From positions 2,728,001-2,792,000 of the forward strand of contig NZ_AP021972.1 of NCBI RefSeq assembly GCF_014168815.1: a stretch of DNA of 64,000 bases. The letters run 5' to 3'. Positions within the stretch are counted from its first letter, which is position 1. Each line of letters opens with the position of its first letter. Below the pieces are notes generated by a model that saw nothing but the letters and a program-made list of their open reading frames with translations, was not told the origin of the DNA and searched no databases. The DNA comes from Klebsiella sp. WP3-W18-ESBL-02 (GTDB lineage: Bacteria; Pseudomonadota; Gammaproteobacteria; Enterobacterales; Enterobacteriaceae). A program made the translations under genes and the position numbers. Positions 44,425-54,111 of the stretch are shown here, piece by piece.

Positions 44425-46056
44425 TTAGTGCTTAATAATATACATATTTCTTGTATAAGTATTATCCAGCGGGTCTTTGCCGGTATAGCCACCGACCCAT
44501 GGTTTCACCAGTCGGGCGTTTACATAGTAATAAACCGGTACAATCGCGCTGTCTTTGTCGAGCTGCTGCTCTGCTTTGCTATACAGTGCGGTACGCTGCG
44601 CTTCATCGGTCGCTTTCAGCGTTTCAGCCATGATGCTATCAAATGCCGGGCTCTTATAATGCGCGGTATTCATTGAGCTGTTAGACAACATGGTGTTCAG
44701 GAAAGAGGTGGGTTCGTTATAGTCGGCACACCAGCCTGCGCGCGCAATATCAAACGTCCCCTGGTGACGGGAATCCAGGAAGGTTTTCCACTCCTGGTTA
44801 ACCAGCTTCACATCCACGCCAATGTTCTTTTTCCACAGCGATGCTGCGGCAATCGCCAGCTTCTTGTGCAGATCGGATGTGTTATACAGCAGGTTAATGG
44901 TCAGCGGTTTATCCGCGGTATAACCCGCTTCGGCCAGCAATTTCTTCGCTTCTTCGTTACGTTTGGCCTGAGTCCAACCGAACCACTCTGGTGGCGTCAG
45001 TTTTGCACCATCGGTGTAAGGTGGCGTATAGCCATAAGCCGGCATATCACCCTGTGCTTTTACCTTATTAACAATAATATCGCGATCGATACCCAGCTTC
45101 AGCGCAGTACGCACGCGCGCATCGGTAAACGGCGCTTTCTGGTTGTTAATTTCGTAGTAGTAGGTGCAGAGGTATGGGTCAACGTGAACTTCGCTCGGGA
45201 TCTCTTTTTTCAGCTTCTGGAACAGTTCAATCGGCATGTTGTTATAGGTCATGTCGATTTCGCCGCTACGGTAACGGTTTACGTCCGTCACTTCAGAAGA
45301 AATTGGCAGGAAGGTAACCTGATCGATAACGGTTTTCGCGTTATTCCAGTAAGTTGGGCTGCGCTCAAGAACGATACGCTCGTTCACTACCCAATCTTTT
45401 AATTTATAAGCACCGTTGGTGACGATATTCGCCGGCTGGGTCCATTTTTCGCCATATTTTTCGATTGCTGCTTTTGGTACTGGCGAAGTGGAAGGATGCA
45501 CCAGCAACTTGTAGAAATAAGGAACCGGTTCGCTTAAGGTCACTTCTAACGTATGGTCGTCAACCGCTTTTACGCCGAGATCGGTAATCGGTTTTTTACC
45601 TTCGAGGATTTCATCGATACCCGCGACATGGCCATACTGCAGGTAGCTTGCATACGGTGAAGCGGTTTTCGGGTCAACTGAACGCTGCCAGCTGTAAACA
45701 AAATCTTGTGCGGTCACCGGCGAACCGTCGGACCATTTAGCGTCTTTACGCAGATGGAAGGTCCAGACTTTAAAGTCTTTATTATCCCAGGATTCTGCTA
45801 CGCCCGGTGCTGGATGGCCGTCCAGATCGCTGACCAGTAACCCTTCGAACAGATCGCGGCTAATATTGGACTCTGGAACACCTTCGATCTTATGCGGGTC
45901 AAGAGATTGCACTTCGGAACCGTTATTACGAACCAGGGTTTGCTTTTCTGCCAGCTGCACACCCGCGGGTACTTCTGCAGCCATAGCCGCGTTCCCTGCG
46001 ATCAGCGCGGTGAGAATACCTGCCGCAACCAAACTTCTTTTTGTGATGATGGACAT
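44425..46056 (-). CDS. oppA: Periplasmic oligopeptide-binding protein OppA
   Basis: 543 residues. The signal peptide MSIITKRSLVAAGILTALIAGNAAMA has an AMA cleavage site. SBP family 5 features include ESNISRDLFEGL and WSDGSPVTAQDFVYSW. It captures peptides of two to five residues in the periplasm and delivers them to OppBCDF. The CA-rich sequence ATCAACACAATG at the start codon resembles the GcvB target region known for E. coli oppA. Confidence 0.98.
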   Translation of the reverse strand: MSIITKRSLVAAGILTALIAGNAAMAAEVPAGVQLAEKQTLVRNNGSEVQSLDPHKIEGVPESNISRDLFEGLLVSDLDGHPAPGVAESWDNKDFKVWTFHLRKDAKWSDGSPVTAQDFVYSWQRSVDPKTASPYASYLQYGHVAGIDEILEGKKPITDLGVKAVDDHTLEVTLSEPVPYFYKLLVHPSTSPVPKAAIEKYGEKWTQPANIVTNGAYKLKDWVVNERIVLERSPTYWNNAKTVIDQVTFLPISSEVTDVNRYRSGEIDMTYNNMPIELFQKLKKEIPSEVHVDPYLCTYYYEINNQKAPFTDARVRTALKLGIDRDIIVNKVKAQGDMPAYGYTPPYTDGAKLTPPEWFGWTQAKRNEEAKKLLAEAGYTADKPLTINLLYNTSDLHKKLAIAAASLWKKNIGVDVKLVNQEWKTFLDSRHQGTFDIARAGWCADYNEPTSFLNTMLSNSSMNTAHYKSPAFDSIMAETLKATDEAQRTALYSKAEQQLDKDSAIVPVYYYVNARLVKPWVGGYTGKDPLDNTYTRNMYIIKH

Positions 46057-46774
46057 TGTGTTGATACTCCGTTCATTATTATTACTGACTGAAGTCAGCC
46101 TGTTTTAGTCCCCTTGCGGGTTCCTGTACAGCGCAGGAGATTTTTGCGTCTGCCAGGTCATTTACTGCCTGCTATCACCGACTTTTTTATTACGGTCGCT
46201 CTTTGTGGCAACCTGACGTCGATTCATTAAAGCCTCCCCCTGTCGGGACGCTTTTCTTATTCTGTTCATCACTGTTTACAAATAGAAACAGTTATCGTTT
46301 ACATTACGTTATCCGCAAATAACTTAGGCCGGAAAGTACCAAATGACGATTATCACCGCCAATATAATTTGCAAATTTGTTAACCAATTCTCTTTTGCGC
46401 AGCATCCCACCCGCAGCAGGACAGCCTATAGAGAAAGCACCTAATCATGAAATCCATAAATTTCAGATAGATATGCAAAAATCTTTCGTATGACTCAACG
46501 CGTCAGCGTCGGAGGCGATTTTTTGCACAAAAACTTAACAGTTGCTCAATTTTTAGCACATAACTCTGCTGTGAAACTGAAATTACTAATATCATTTCAA
46601 TTATCTAACGGCAAGCCCCAGAGTATCGTGTGAGAGAAATAACATTTCTATGCGGGAAGCAAGAAGATGAGGAAATGCATATCGCATTGATATTAATGGT
46701 TATTTTAGAATCATTCGAATTAATTATTTCTGTATCGGCATGATAAATGAACGATATGATTTTGTGATATTAAC
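46057..46774. promoter_or_regulatory. Long oppA upstream region
   Basis: A gap of about 720 bases without a convincing gene. It must hold the oppA promoter and leader. Composition is AT-rich, especially 46280-46760. I could not assign specific operator sites. Confidence 0.4.
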
Positions 46775-46806
46775 GGCAACAATAGATGTTAACATCCATT
46801 GCCGCC
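46775..46806 (-). terminator. Hairpin after ychE
   Basis: In the minus-strand RNA, GGCGGCAATGGATG pairs fully with CATCTATTGTTGCC using three G-U pairs, around a TTAA loop. The pairing is imperfect on the plus strand, so it serves ychE. A long T tract is lacking. Confidence 0.6.
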
Positions 46807-46815
46807 GTAGAATAT

Positions 46816-47463
46816 TTAACCGACCAACCCCGGAAAGATGGATTTGATACCGGTCACAATAAATTCGATGCCAAGCGCCATCAATAATAGGCCCATGATA
46901 CGGGTGACGACGTTAATTCCGGTTTGCCCCAGCATACGTACCAGCCAGGGAGAAATACGGAAAATGCCCCAACAGCACCAGGCAAACAGCGCAATAGATA
47001 AAGAAAAGCCGAGCAGATAAGTGAGCGAATGGTAGCGGGTACCCCAAACGATTGTCGAACTTATGGCCCCCGGCCCCGCCATCAGCGGCAGCGCCAACGG
47101 CACAACCCCCAGGCTTTCACGTACGGCGGTTTCTGATTTTTCCTGCTTGTTCTGCTTATCTTCCCCCAGCTTGCCGCTGATCATCGACATGGCAATCGAT
47201 ACGACCAGGATCCCGCCGGCAATGCGGAACGAATCGATGGAAATGCCGAACAGTTGCAGGATGAAATCCCCAAGGAAAAGCGAGGTCAGCAGAATAATTG
47301 CCACCGACAGGCTTGCCGTCAGGTTGGTTTTATTACGCACCGCCGCCGTTTGATAACTCGTCAGGCTGATAAAAACGGGTATCAGCCCAACCGGGTTCAC
47401 CAACGCAAACAGCCCAATAAAGAACTTAAAGAAGATAGGAAAATCAAACAGCGTTTGAATCAC
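46816..47463 (-). CDS. ychE: MarC-family membrane protein YchE
   Basis: 215 residues, six predicted transmembrane segments, GTG start, near-identical to E. coli YchE (FFIGLFALVNPVG, ALPLMAGPGAISSTIVW, GIEFIVTGIKSIFPG). The family was once linked to antibiotic resistance, but its function is unknown. It is divergent from adhE. Confidence 0.94.
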   Translation of the reverse strand: MIQTLFDFPIFFKFFIGLFALVNPVGLIPVFISLTSYQTAAVRNKTNLTASLSVAIILLTSLFLGDFILQLFGISIDSFRIAGGILVVSIAMSMISGKLGEDKQNKQEKSETAVRESLGVVPLALPLMAGPGAISSTIVWGTRYHSLTYLLGFSLSIALFAWCCWGIFRISPWLVRMLGQTGINVVTRIMGLLLMALGIEFIVTGIKSIFPGLVG

Positions 47464-47481
47464 GTGAACCCCGGAGCATCA

Positions 47482-47547
47482 TTAAAAGTTGTAGTTGACG
47501 AACTGCAAATCGCGAGTCGCGCAGACAATACCCTTTTTATTAGCCAT
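47482..47547 (-). CDS. Possible 21-residue leader ORF before ychE
   Basis: ATG at 47547 opens MANKKGIVCATRDLQFVNYN F and stops 18 bases before the ychE GTG. No good ribosome site precedes it. It could be a leader peptide coupled to ychE or chance. Confidence 0.3.
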   Translation of the reverse strand: MANKKGIVCATRDLQFVNYNF

Positions 47548-47956
47548 GTTCATTAGAATTATCCATAAAAATGAGGCAAAAACAGAGTGTTATGCATTTG
47601 TATAAAGTATGCTAATGTTTACACCACCAATACCCACCAATGATTAACAGTTTATACAATTTGCTAAAATCGGCCTGCTGAAAGGTGTCAGCTTGCCTTA
47701 AATTTGATTTAGATCACGTAAATCGTACTCAGAAGTGGGTAATCTGCTTACACCGAAAGAGAAACGGCCTCATAAATAAGGCGTATTTTCCGGTAAGCTC
47801 CTTGGCTAAATCGAAGCTCTTTTAGTAAATCAGTGAATCAGTTTGTGGGTAACACCTTGTTTCCTTAACTCTTTCACCAGCTGCAGGTGATTTGTCTATA
47901 CTGACTTGTCGAGCAGATGATTCACTAAAAAAGTTTAACATTATCAGGAGAGCATT
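47548..47956 (+). promoter_or_regulatory. adhE upstream regulatory region
   Basis: This 409-base AT-rich gap before adhE has no gene. TACCCACCAATG near 47631 and GATTTAGATCACGTAAATCG near 47704 are candidate regulator sites (NarL-like and CRP/FNR-like halves), not firmly assignable. AGGAG precedes the adhE ATG. Confidence 0.4.
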
Positions 47957-50629
47957 ATGGCTGTTACTAATATCGCTGAACTTAACGCACTCGTCGAGCG
48001 CGTAAAAAAAGCCCAGCGTGAATATGCCAGTTTCACTCAAGAGCAAGTTGATAAAATCTTCCGCGCCGCCGCCCTGGCTGCCGCAGATGCTCGAATTCCT
48101 CTCGCAAAAATGGCCGTTGCCGAATCCGGCATGGGTATTGTTGAAGATAAAGTGATCAAAAACCACTTCGCTTCTGAATATATCTATAACGCCTATAAAG
48201 ATGAAAAAACCTGTGGCGTGCTGTCTGAAGACGACACCTTCGGTACCATCACCATCGCTGAACCCATCGGCATCATCTGCGGTATCGTACCGACCACTAA
48301 CCCAACTTCTACCGCTATCTTCAAATCACTGATCAGCCTGAAGACGCGTAACGCCATCATCTTCTCTCCGCACCCGCGTGCGAAAGATGCGACCAACAAA
48401 GCAGCAGACATCGTTCTGCAGGCTGCAATCGCTGCTGGCGCGCCAAAAGATCTGATCGGCTGGATTGACCAACCGTCTGTAGAACTGTCTAACGCGCTGA
48501 TGCATCACCCGGACATTAACCTGATCCTTGCGACCGGTGGTCCAGGCATGGTTAAAGCAGCATACAGCTCCGGTAAACCAGCAATCGGCGTTGGCGCAGG
48601 TAACACCCCTGTTGTTATCGACGAAACCGCTGATATCAAACGTGCTGTTGCATCTGTTCTGATGTCTAAAACCTTCGATAACGGCGTTATCTGTGCTTCT
48701 GAACAGTCCGTTGTTGTTGTTGACTCCGTTTACGATGCCGTTCGCGAACGTTTCGCCAGCCACGGCGGCTACATGCTGCAGGGCAAAGAGCTGAAAGCGG
48801 TTCAGGATATTATCCTGAAAAATGGCGCGCTGAACGCCGCTATCGTTGGTCAGCCGGCGCACAAAATTGCCGAACTGGCAGGCTTCACCGTACCAGAAAC
48901 CACTAAGATTCTGATCGGCGAAGTGAAGGTTGTTGACGAAAGCGAACCGTTTGCTCACGAAAAACTGTCTCCAACCCTGGCGATGTATCGTGCAAAAGAC
49001 TTCAACGATGCCGTTGAGAAAGCTGAAAAACTGGTTGCGATGGGCGGTATCGGTCATACCTCTTGCCTGTACACCGACCAGGACAACCAGCCAGAACGCG
49101 TTGCTCACTTCGGTCAGATGATGAAAACCGCGCGTATCCTGATCAACACCCCTGCTTCTCAGGGTGGTATCGGTGACCTCTACAACTTCAAACTCGCACC
49201 TTCCCTGACTCTGGGTTGTGGTTCATGGGGTGGTAACTCCATCTCTGAAAACGTTGGTCCTAAGCACCTGATCAACAAGAAAACCGTTGCTAAGCGAGCT
49301 GAAAACATGTTGTGGCACAAACTTCCGAAGTCTATCTACTTCCGTCGTGGCTCACTGCCAATCGCGTTAGATGAGCTGATTACTGATGGCCACAAACGTG
49401 CTCTGATCGTGACCGACCGCTTCCTGTTCAACAACGGCTATGCAGACCAGATCACTTCTGTACTGAAAGCGGCTGGCGTTGAAACTGACGTATTCTTCGA
49501 AGTTGAAGCTGACCCGACTCTGACCATCGTTCGTAAAGGTGCAGAGCTGGCGAACTCCTTCAAACCAGACGTGATTATCGCGCTGGGCGGCGGTTCCCCG
49601 ATGGACGCAGCAAAAATCATGTGGGTCATGTACGAACACCCAGAAACGCACTTCGAAGAACTGGCGCTGCGCTTTATGGATATCCGTAAACGTATCTACA
49701 AGTTCCCGAAAATGGGCGTGAAAGCAAAAATGGTTGCGATCACCACCACTTCCGGTACCGGTTCTGAAGTGACTCCGTTTGCGGTTGTAACCGACGATGC
49801 AACTGGCCAGAAATACCCACTGGCTGACTACGCGCTGACGCCTGACATGGCGATTGTTGACGCCAACCTGGTCATGGATATGCCGAAGTCCCTGTGTGCT
49901 TTCGGTGGTCTGGATGCCGTCACTCACGCCCTGGAAGCTTACGTTTCCGTACTGGCTTCTGAGTTCTCCGACGGTCAGGCTCTGCAGGCGCTGAAACTGC
50001 TGAAAGAAAACCTGCCAGCGTCTTACCATGAAGGTTCTAAGAACCCGGTAGCACGTGAGCGTGTACACAGTGCAGCCACCATCGCCGGTATTGCGTTTGC
50101 GAACGCCTTCCTGGGCGTATGTCACTCAATGGCGCACAAGCTGGGCTCTCAGTTCCACATTCCTCACGGTCTGGCGAACGCCCTGCTGATCAGCAACGTT
50201 ATTCGTTATAACGCGAACGACAACCCGACTAAACAGACTGCATTCAGCCAGTACGACCGTCCGCAGGCTCGTCGTCGCTACGCTGAAATCGCTGACCATC
50301 TGGGGCTGTCTGCTCCGGGCGACCGTACCGCAGCGAAAATCGAAAAACTGCTGGGCTGGCTGGAAGAAATCAAAGCTGAGCTGGGTATTCCTAAGTCTAT
50401 CCGTGAAGCTGGTGTGCAGGAAGCTGACTTCCTGGCACACGTGGACAAACTGTCTGAAGATGCGTTTGATGACCAGTGTACTGGTGCTAACCCACGTTAC
50501 CCGCTGATTTCTGAACTGAAACAGATTCTGCTGGATACCTACTACGGTCGTGAGTTCGTTGAAGGCGCGCCGGCAGTAGAGAAAAAAGAAGCTGCACCGG
50601 CTAAAGCTGAGAAAAAAGCGAAAAAATAA
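47957..50629 (+). CDS. adhE: Bifunctional acetaldehyde-CoA/alcohol dehydrogenase
   Basis: 890 residues. The N-terminal aldehyde dehydrogenase half (about 1-440) has the catalytic Cys in NGVICASEQS (near 246). The C-terminal iron-dependent alcohol dehydrogenase half (about 450-870) has GGGSPMDAAK, FGGLDAVTHALEAYVS and FLGVCHSMAHKLGSQFHIPHG with the Fe ligands. It turns acetyl-CoA to ethanol via acetaldehyde in anaerobic redox balance, and forms spirosomes. A low-complexity Ala/Lys tail ends the protein. Codon choice is typical of a very highly expressed gene. Confidence 0.98.
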   Translation: MAVTNIAELNALVERVKKAQREYASFTQEQVDKIFRAAALAAADARIPLAKMAVAESGMGIVEDKVIKNHFASEYIYNAYKDEKTCGVLSEDDTFGTITIAEPIGIICGIVPTTNPTSTAIFKSLISLKTRNAIIFSPHPRAKDATNKAADIVLQAAIAAGAPKDLIGWIDQPSVELSNALMHHPDINLILATGGPGMVKAAYSSGKPAIGVGAGNTPVVIDETADIKRAVASVLMSKTFDNGVICASEQSVVVVDSVYDAVRERFASHGGYMLQGKELKAVQDIILKNGALNAAIVGQPAHKIAELAGFTVPETTKILIGEVKVVDESEPFAHEKLSPTLAMYRAKDFNDAVEKAEKLVAMGGIGHTSCLYTDQDNQPERVAHFGQMMKTARILINTPASQGGIGDLYNFKLAPSLTLGCGSWGGNSISENVGPKHLINKKTVAKRAENMLWHKLPKSIYFRRGSLPIALDELITDGHKRALIVTDRFLFNNGYADQITSVLKAAGVETDVFFEVEADPTLTIVRKGAELANSFKPDVIIALGGGSPMDAAKIMWVMYEHPETHFEELALRFMDIRKRIYKFPKMGVKAKMVAITTTSGTGSEVTPFAVVTDDATGQKYPLADYALTPDMAIVDANLVMDMPKSLCAFGGLDAVTHALEAYVSVLASEFSDGQALQALKLLKENLPASYHEGSKNPVARERVHSAATIAGIAFANAFLGVCHSMAHKLGSQFHIPHGLANALLISNVIRYNANDNPTKQTAFSQYDRPQARRRYAEIADHLGLSAPGDRTAAKIEKLLGWLEEIKAELGIPKSIREAGVQEADFLAHVDKLSEDAFDDQCTGANPRYPLISELKQILLDTYYGREFVEGAPAVEKKEAAPAKAEKKAKK

Positions 50630-50662
50630 TTCGCTTTAACGCTCGCTGAAAGCACAAAGAAC

Positions 50663-50692
50663 AAGCCCCATCCTCGTGATGGGGCTTTTTTT
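50663..50692 (+). terminator. Terminator of adhE
   Basis: The 10-bp stem AAGCCCCATC/GATGGGGCTT with a CTCGT loop is followed by a T run, 33 bases after the stop. Confidence 0.9.
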
Positions 50693-50712
50693 ATTACCGT
50701 GAAATCAGCAAT

Positions 50713-50760
50713 AAAAAACGCGCTTCTACTCCCCGGCGATGACAGGGGGTAGAAACGCGT
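50713..50760 (-). terminator. Terminator of tdk
   Basis: On the minus strand a stem formed by ACGCGTTTCTACCCCC and GGGGAGTAGAAGCGCGT (one bulge) is followed by TTTTTT, just after the tdk stop. Confidence 0.82.
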
Positions 50761-50770
50761 CTGAAGGCGT

Positions 50771-51400
50771 TTAGCAGGAACGATGGGCTAGACGATGCTT
50801 ATCCTGAATAACGGCCAGAGAGCCTGTTTCCAGCGCTTCTTTGTAATGTTTTCGACAAACGGAGACATAGCGCTCATTACCGCCAATCACCACCTGCTCA
50901 CCTTCATTGTAAGGACGCCCTTCCTGATCGAGACGCAGCACCATACTGGCCTTCCGCCCGCAGAAGCAGATGGTTTTTAATTCCACCAGTTTGTCGGAGA
51001 GCGCCAGCAAATATTGGCTGCCGATAAACAGTTCGCCGCGAAAGTCCGTTCTCAGCCCGTAGCACAATACGGGGATATCGAGGTTATCTACCACGTCAGA
51101 AAGCGCATAGACCTGCTCTCGGGTCAGGAACTGGCATTCATCCACCAGCACGCAGTTAACCTGCTCACGGGCGTTCTCCGCACGAATTTCGTCAAACAGG
51201 TCGCTACTCTGGTTAAACAGCTTCGCTGGCGAAGAAAGGCCAATTCGCGAGCTGACTTTACCGGCACCAAAGCGGTCGTCTATTTCCGCGGTATAAACCA
51301 CGGTGCGCATGCCGCGCTCCTGATAGTTGTACGACGACTGCAACAGGGCGGTCGACTTCCCGGCATTCATTGCTGAGTAGTAGAAATAAAGTTGTGCCAT
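50771..51400 (-). CDS. tdk: Thymidine kinase
   Basis: 209 residues, type II TK. P-loop SAMNAGKSTALLQ, DECQFLT (Walker B-type), the lasso region and zinc ligands (CFCGRKASMVLRL and VCRKHY) are present. It phosphorylates thymidine and deoxyuridine for salvage. It is divergent from hns. Confidence 0.97.
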   Translation of the reverse strand: MAQLYFYYSAMNAGKSTALLQSSYNYQERGMRTVVYTAEIDDRFGAGKVSSRIGLSSPAKLFNQSSDLFDEIRAENAREQVNCVLVDECQFLTREQVYALSDVVDNLDIPVLCYGLRTDFRGELFIGSQYLLALSDKLVELKTICFCGRKASMVLRLDQEGRPYNEGEQVVIGGNERYVSVCRKHYKEALETGSLAVIQDKHRLAHRSC

Positions 51401-52238
51401 TGGCTGAGAAATCCTAATCGATGCGTTTTTTAAACGGAGCGCAGTGTAACATATTTTATCCCCAGGCTTCCTGCGTCATCCATACCATTTCCCCCTTACT
51501 TCGCACCAGCAACGCCAGAGAGGGATGAAAAAGGTCGGTAAAACCGAAATTAAACGGCTGCAGAGGTTTATTGCTGCCTATTTATAACCGACATAGAGGT
51601 AACTGCATCATAAATCTGAAATATTTAACCGCATCCCGTTCAGTCAGACGTCAATGTACCGCACACCGTGCGCCCACAAATTAGCTCGACAGGTTAATAG
51701 TTGAAAAGATTAATGAGTTTGCCTGAAAAAATGTGATCGCCGACAAATTGTGTAGCGCACTGCCGGGTATTGTTATCTGTAAATTAAACAGCATCGGCTT
51801 GAAATAACATCGCCATAACTATGGACTTAACCCTGTGAACCCCATTACGCCGGGCTTATTACCGTAGTTTCCTTGTTGGAATCGTTTTCTCTACCCAACA
51901 ATTTACCCATACACGCGCTGAGGCAAATAGATGAATAGCGGTTAAGGATACCGCTGCCGAAAGCCGGCCTGGAGGCAGAATGGTTGAGCAGCGTAACCAT
52001 TCATCATCGATAAAGTAATGCACAAAATGGATGCAACCACGCTAATACATAAGGTTGATATTTATCCATACGGGGTATATTTATGCACCCGTGTGCTTCA
52101 GCATGGCACTCGTTATCCCGCTGCGCTTTCCCGCAATAACGACCGATCAACCGAAGAAGTCTGGCCGCAATTTAACTTATAAATATTAATGGCAGCATCA
52201 AATAACACGTTATTTTGAATTCCTTACATTCTTCCCTA
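51401..52238. other. Long tdk-hns intergenic region
   Basis: About 840 bases before the hns promoter with no convincing gene. A few short frames are open but lack ribosome sites. The part next to hns (52140-52238) is AT-rich, as expected for H-NS self-regulation. I see nothing else assignable. Confidence 0.4.
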
Positions 52239-52267
52239 TTGCACATCTGATTTTATCGCTCTATTAT
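52239..52267 (+). promoter_or_regulatory. hns promoter
   Basis: TTGCAC (52239-52244) and TATTAT (52262-52267) are separated by 17 bases, and the following leader AACAAACCACCCCACAATATAAG is conserved in part with E. coli hns. Transcription should start about 37 bases before the ATG. Confidence 0.8.
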
Positions 52268-52311
52268 TACTTCAACAAACCACCCCACAATATAAGTTTG
52301 AGATTACTACA

Positions 52312-52725
52312 ATGAGCGAAGCACTTAAAATTTTGAACAACATCCGTACTCTTCGTGCGCAGGCAAGAGAATGCACCCTTGAAACGCTTGAAGAAATGCT
52401 GGAAAAATTAGAAGTTGTTGTTAACGAACGTCGCGAAGAAGAAAACGCAGCTGCTGCGGAAATCGAAGAGCGTACCCGTAAACTGCAACAATATCGCGAA
52501 ATGCTGATTGCTGACGGTATTGATCCGAACGAACTGCTGAATAGCATGGCTGCTGCTAAAACCGGCACCAAAGCAAAACGCGCTGCACGCCCGGCTAAAT
52601 ATAGCTATGTTGACGAAAACGGCGAAACCAAAACCTGGACCGGCCAGGGTCGTACCCCGGCAGTTATCAAAAAAGCGATGGACGAACAGGGTAAATCTCT
52701 GGACGACTTCCTGATCAAGGATTAA
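52312..52725 (+). CDS. hns: Nucleoid-associated protein H-NS
   Basis: 137 residues. The N-terminal coiled-coil oligomerisation domain (about 1-80) is followed by a flexible linker and the C-terminal AT-hook-like domain with TWTGQGRTPAVIKKAM. It silences AT-rich and acquired DNA; the island at 33.4-37.4 kb would be a natural target. The ATG region is the known DsrA pairing site in E. coli. Confidence 0.98.
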   Translation: MSEALKILNNIRTLRAQARECTLETLEEMLEKLEVVVNERREEENAAAAEIEERTRKLQQYREMLIADGIDPNELLNSMAAAKTGTKAKRAARPAKYSYVDENGETKTWTGQGRTPAVIKKAMDEQGKSLDDFLIKD

Positions 52726-52740
52726 TCCTTACGCTTCGCA

Positions 52741-52768
52741 AAAATCCCGCTACGGCGGGATTTTTTAT
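52741..52768 (+). terminator. Terminator of hns
   Basis: The perfect 10-bp stem AAAATCCCGC/GCGGGATTTT with a TACG loop is followed by TT and AT-rich sequence, 15 bases after the stop. Confidence 0.88.
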
Positions 52769-52843
52769 ATCCACAATACCCCGTCTGCACGAACGCACCT
52801 ACGCAAGCACGCTCATTTTTTATCCTTTTGTGTTATTCAGAAA

Positions 52844-52870
52844 TAAAAAAACCGGGTTTCCCCGGCTTTT
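52844..52870 (-). terminator. Terminator of galU
   Basis: On the minus strand, AGCCGGG-GAAA-CCCGGTT is followed by a T run, 17 bases after the galU stop. Confidence 0.85.
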
Positions 52871-52886
52871 TAGAGCATCCGTTATA

Positions 52887-53795
52887 TTACTTAGCAATGC
52901 CCAGCGTATCTTGCAGCCACGCTTTGAACTCTTCGCCCAGCGTATTGTGACGAATACCGTATTCAACAAACGCCTGCATATAACCCAGCTTATTACCACA
53001 GTCATGGCTTTTGCCTTTCATATGGTATGCTTCGACGGTTTCTTTATCGATCAGCATATCAATCGCGTCAGTCAGCTGGATTTCATCGCCGGCTCCCGGA
53101 GGGGTCTTCGCCAGCAGCGGCCAGATATCCGCGCCAAGAACATAACGCCCAACGACCGCCAGATTAGACGGCGCAACGTCGGCTTTCGGCTTCTCAACGA
53201 CGCCCACCATCGGTACGCTGTCGCCAGGCTTCAGCTCTGCGCCTTTGCAGTCAACCACGCCGTAGGCCGTCACGTCTGCAACCGGTTCGACCATGATTTG
53301 GCTCACGCCGGTTTCATCGAAACGGCTAATCATTTCGGCCAGGTTTTCACGGCTCAGATCGGATTCATATTCGTCGAGAATAACGTCCGGCAGAATGACC
53401 GCAACGGGCTCATCGCCGACCACCGGGTGCGCGCACAGTACCGCGTGGCCCAGGCCTTTCGCCAGACCCTGGCGAACCTGCATAATGGTGACGTGCGGCG
53501 GGCAAATAGCCTGCACTTCGTCGAGAAGCTGACGCTTAACGCGCTTCTCCAGCATCGCTTCAAGTTCGAAGCTGGTGTCGAAGTGGTTTTCAATAGAATT
53601 CTTAGAAGAATGAGTCACCAGCACAATTTCAGTGATACCAGCTGCAATACACTCGTTCACGACATACTGAATTAAAGGCTTATCCACCAGCGGCAGCATT
53701 TCCTTAGGAATTGCTTTGGTGGCAGGCAACATCCTTGTACCTAATCCGGCAACCGGGATAACAGCCTTTCTTACTTTCGAATTTAGGGCAGCCAT
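52887..53795 (-). CDS. galU: UTP-glucose-1-phosphate uridylyltransferase
   Basis: 302 residues with the nucleotidyltransferase motif GLGTRMLPATKAIPKEMLPL near the N-terminus and VEKP further on. It makes UDP-glucose for LPS core, galactose metabolism and osmoprotectant synthesis. GGAG precedes the ATG. It is convergent with hns. Confidence 0.98.
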   Translation of the reverse strand: MAALNSKVRKAVIPVAGLGTRMLPATKAIPKEMLPLVDKPLIQYVVNECIAAGITEIVLVTHSSKNSIENHFDTSFELEAMLEKRVKRQLLDEVQAICPPHVTIMQVRQGLAKGLGHAVLCAHPVVGDEPVAVILPDVILDEYESDLSRENLAEMISRFDETGVSQIMVEPVADVTAYGVVDCKGAELKPGDSVPMVGVVEKPKADVAPSNLAVVGRYVLGADIWPLLAKTPPGAGDEIQLTDAIDMLIDKETVEAYHMKGKSHDCGNKLGYMQAFVEYGIRHNTLGEEFKAWLQDTLGIAK

Positions 53796-54111
53796 TCAAA
53801 TCTCCTGAACTGTTCAAACTTTGAACTTGCTCGTTTATTAATAACGCGCCGAGTATATCATCACAACCTACTGAGGCTGCTCTGAAAAGGACGCGATGAC
53901 CTCGAATTAAGATTTATACTCGAAAGTCGGGCTGAAGGAGGAGCGCCGCCCATAAGATCGGCGCTGGCATAAATCACCTAAGCCGAAGATAACGGGTTCG
54001 TTCAACGCACAGCACGCTGAAGTATGACGAGTATATCCACATCAATTTGCCTGATAGTATCACCACGGCAGTTAAGCTGTTAAAGCTATCCCTGAAAAAA
54101 AATGCGTTTGC
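53796..54111. other. galU-rssB intergenic region
   Basis: A 316-base gap holding the galU promoter and the end of the rssB transcript. No gene is seen. A GC-rich partial palindrome lies about 53940-53965 (GGCGCT/AGCGCC-type); no clear terminator is visible. Confidence 0.35.

Noticed and set aside
47822..48166. Minus-strand 114-codon ORF over the adhE start
   Set aside because: It lies antisense to the adhE 5' region and leader with no recognisable domain.
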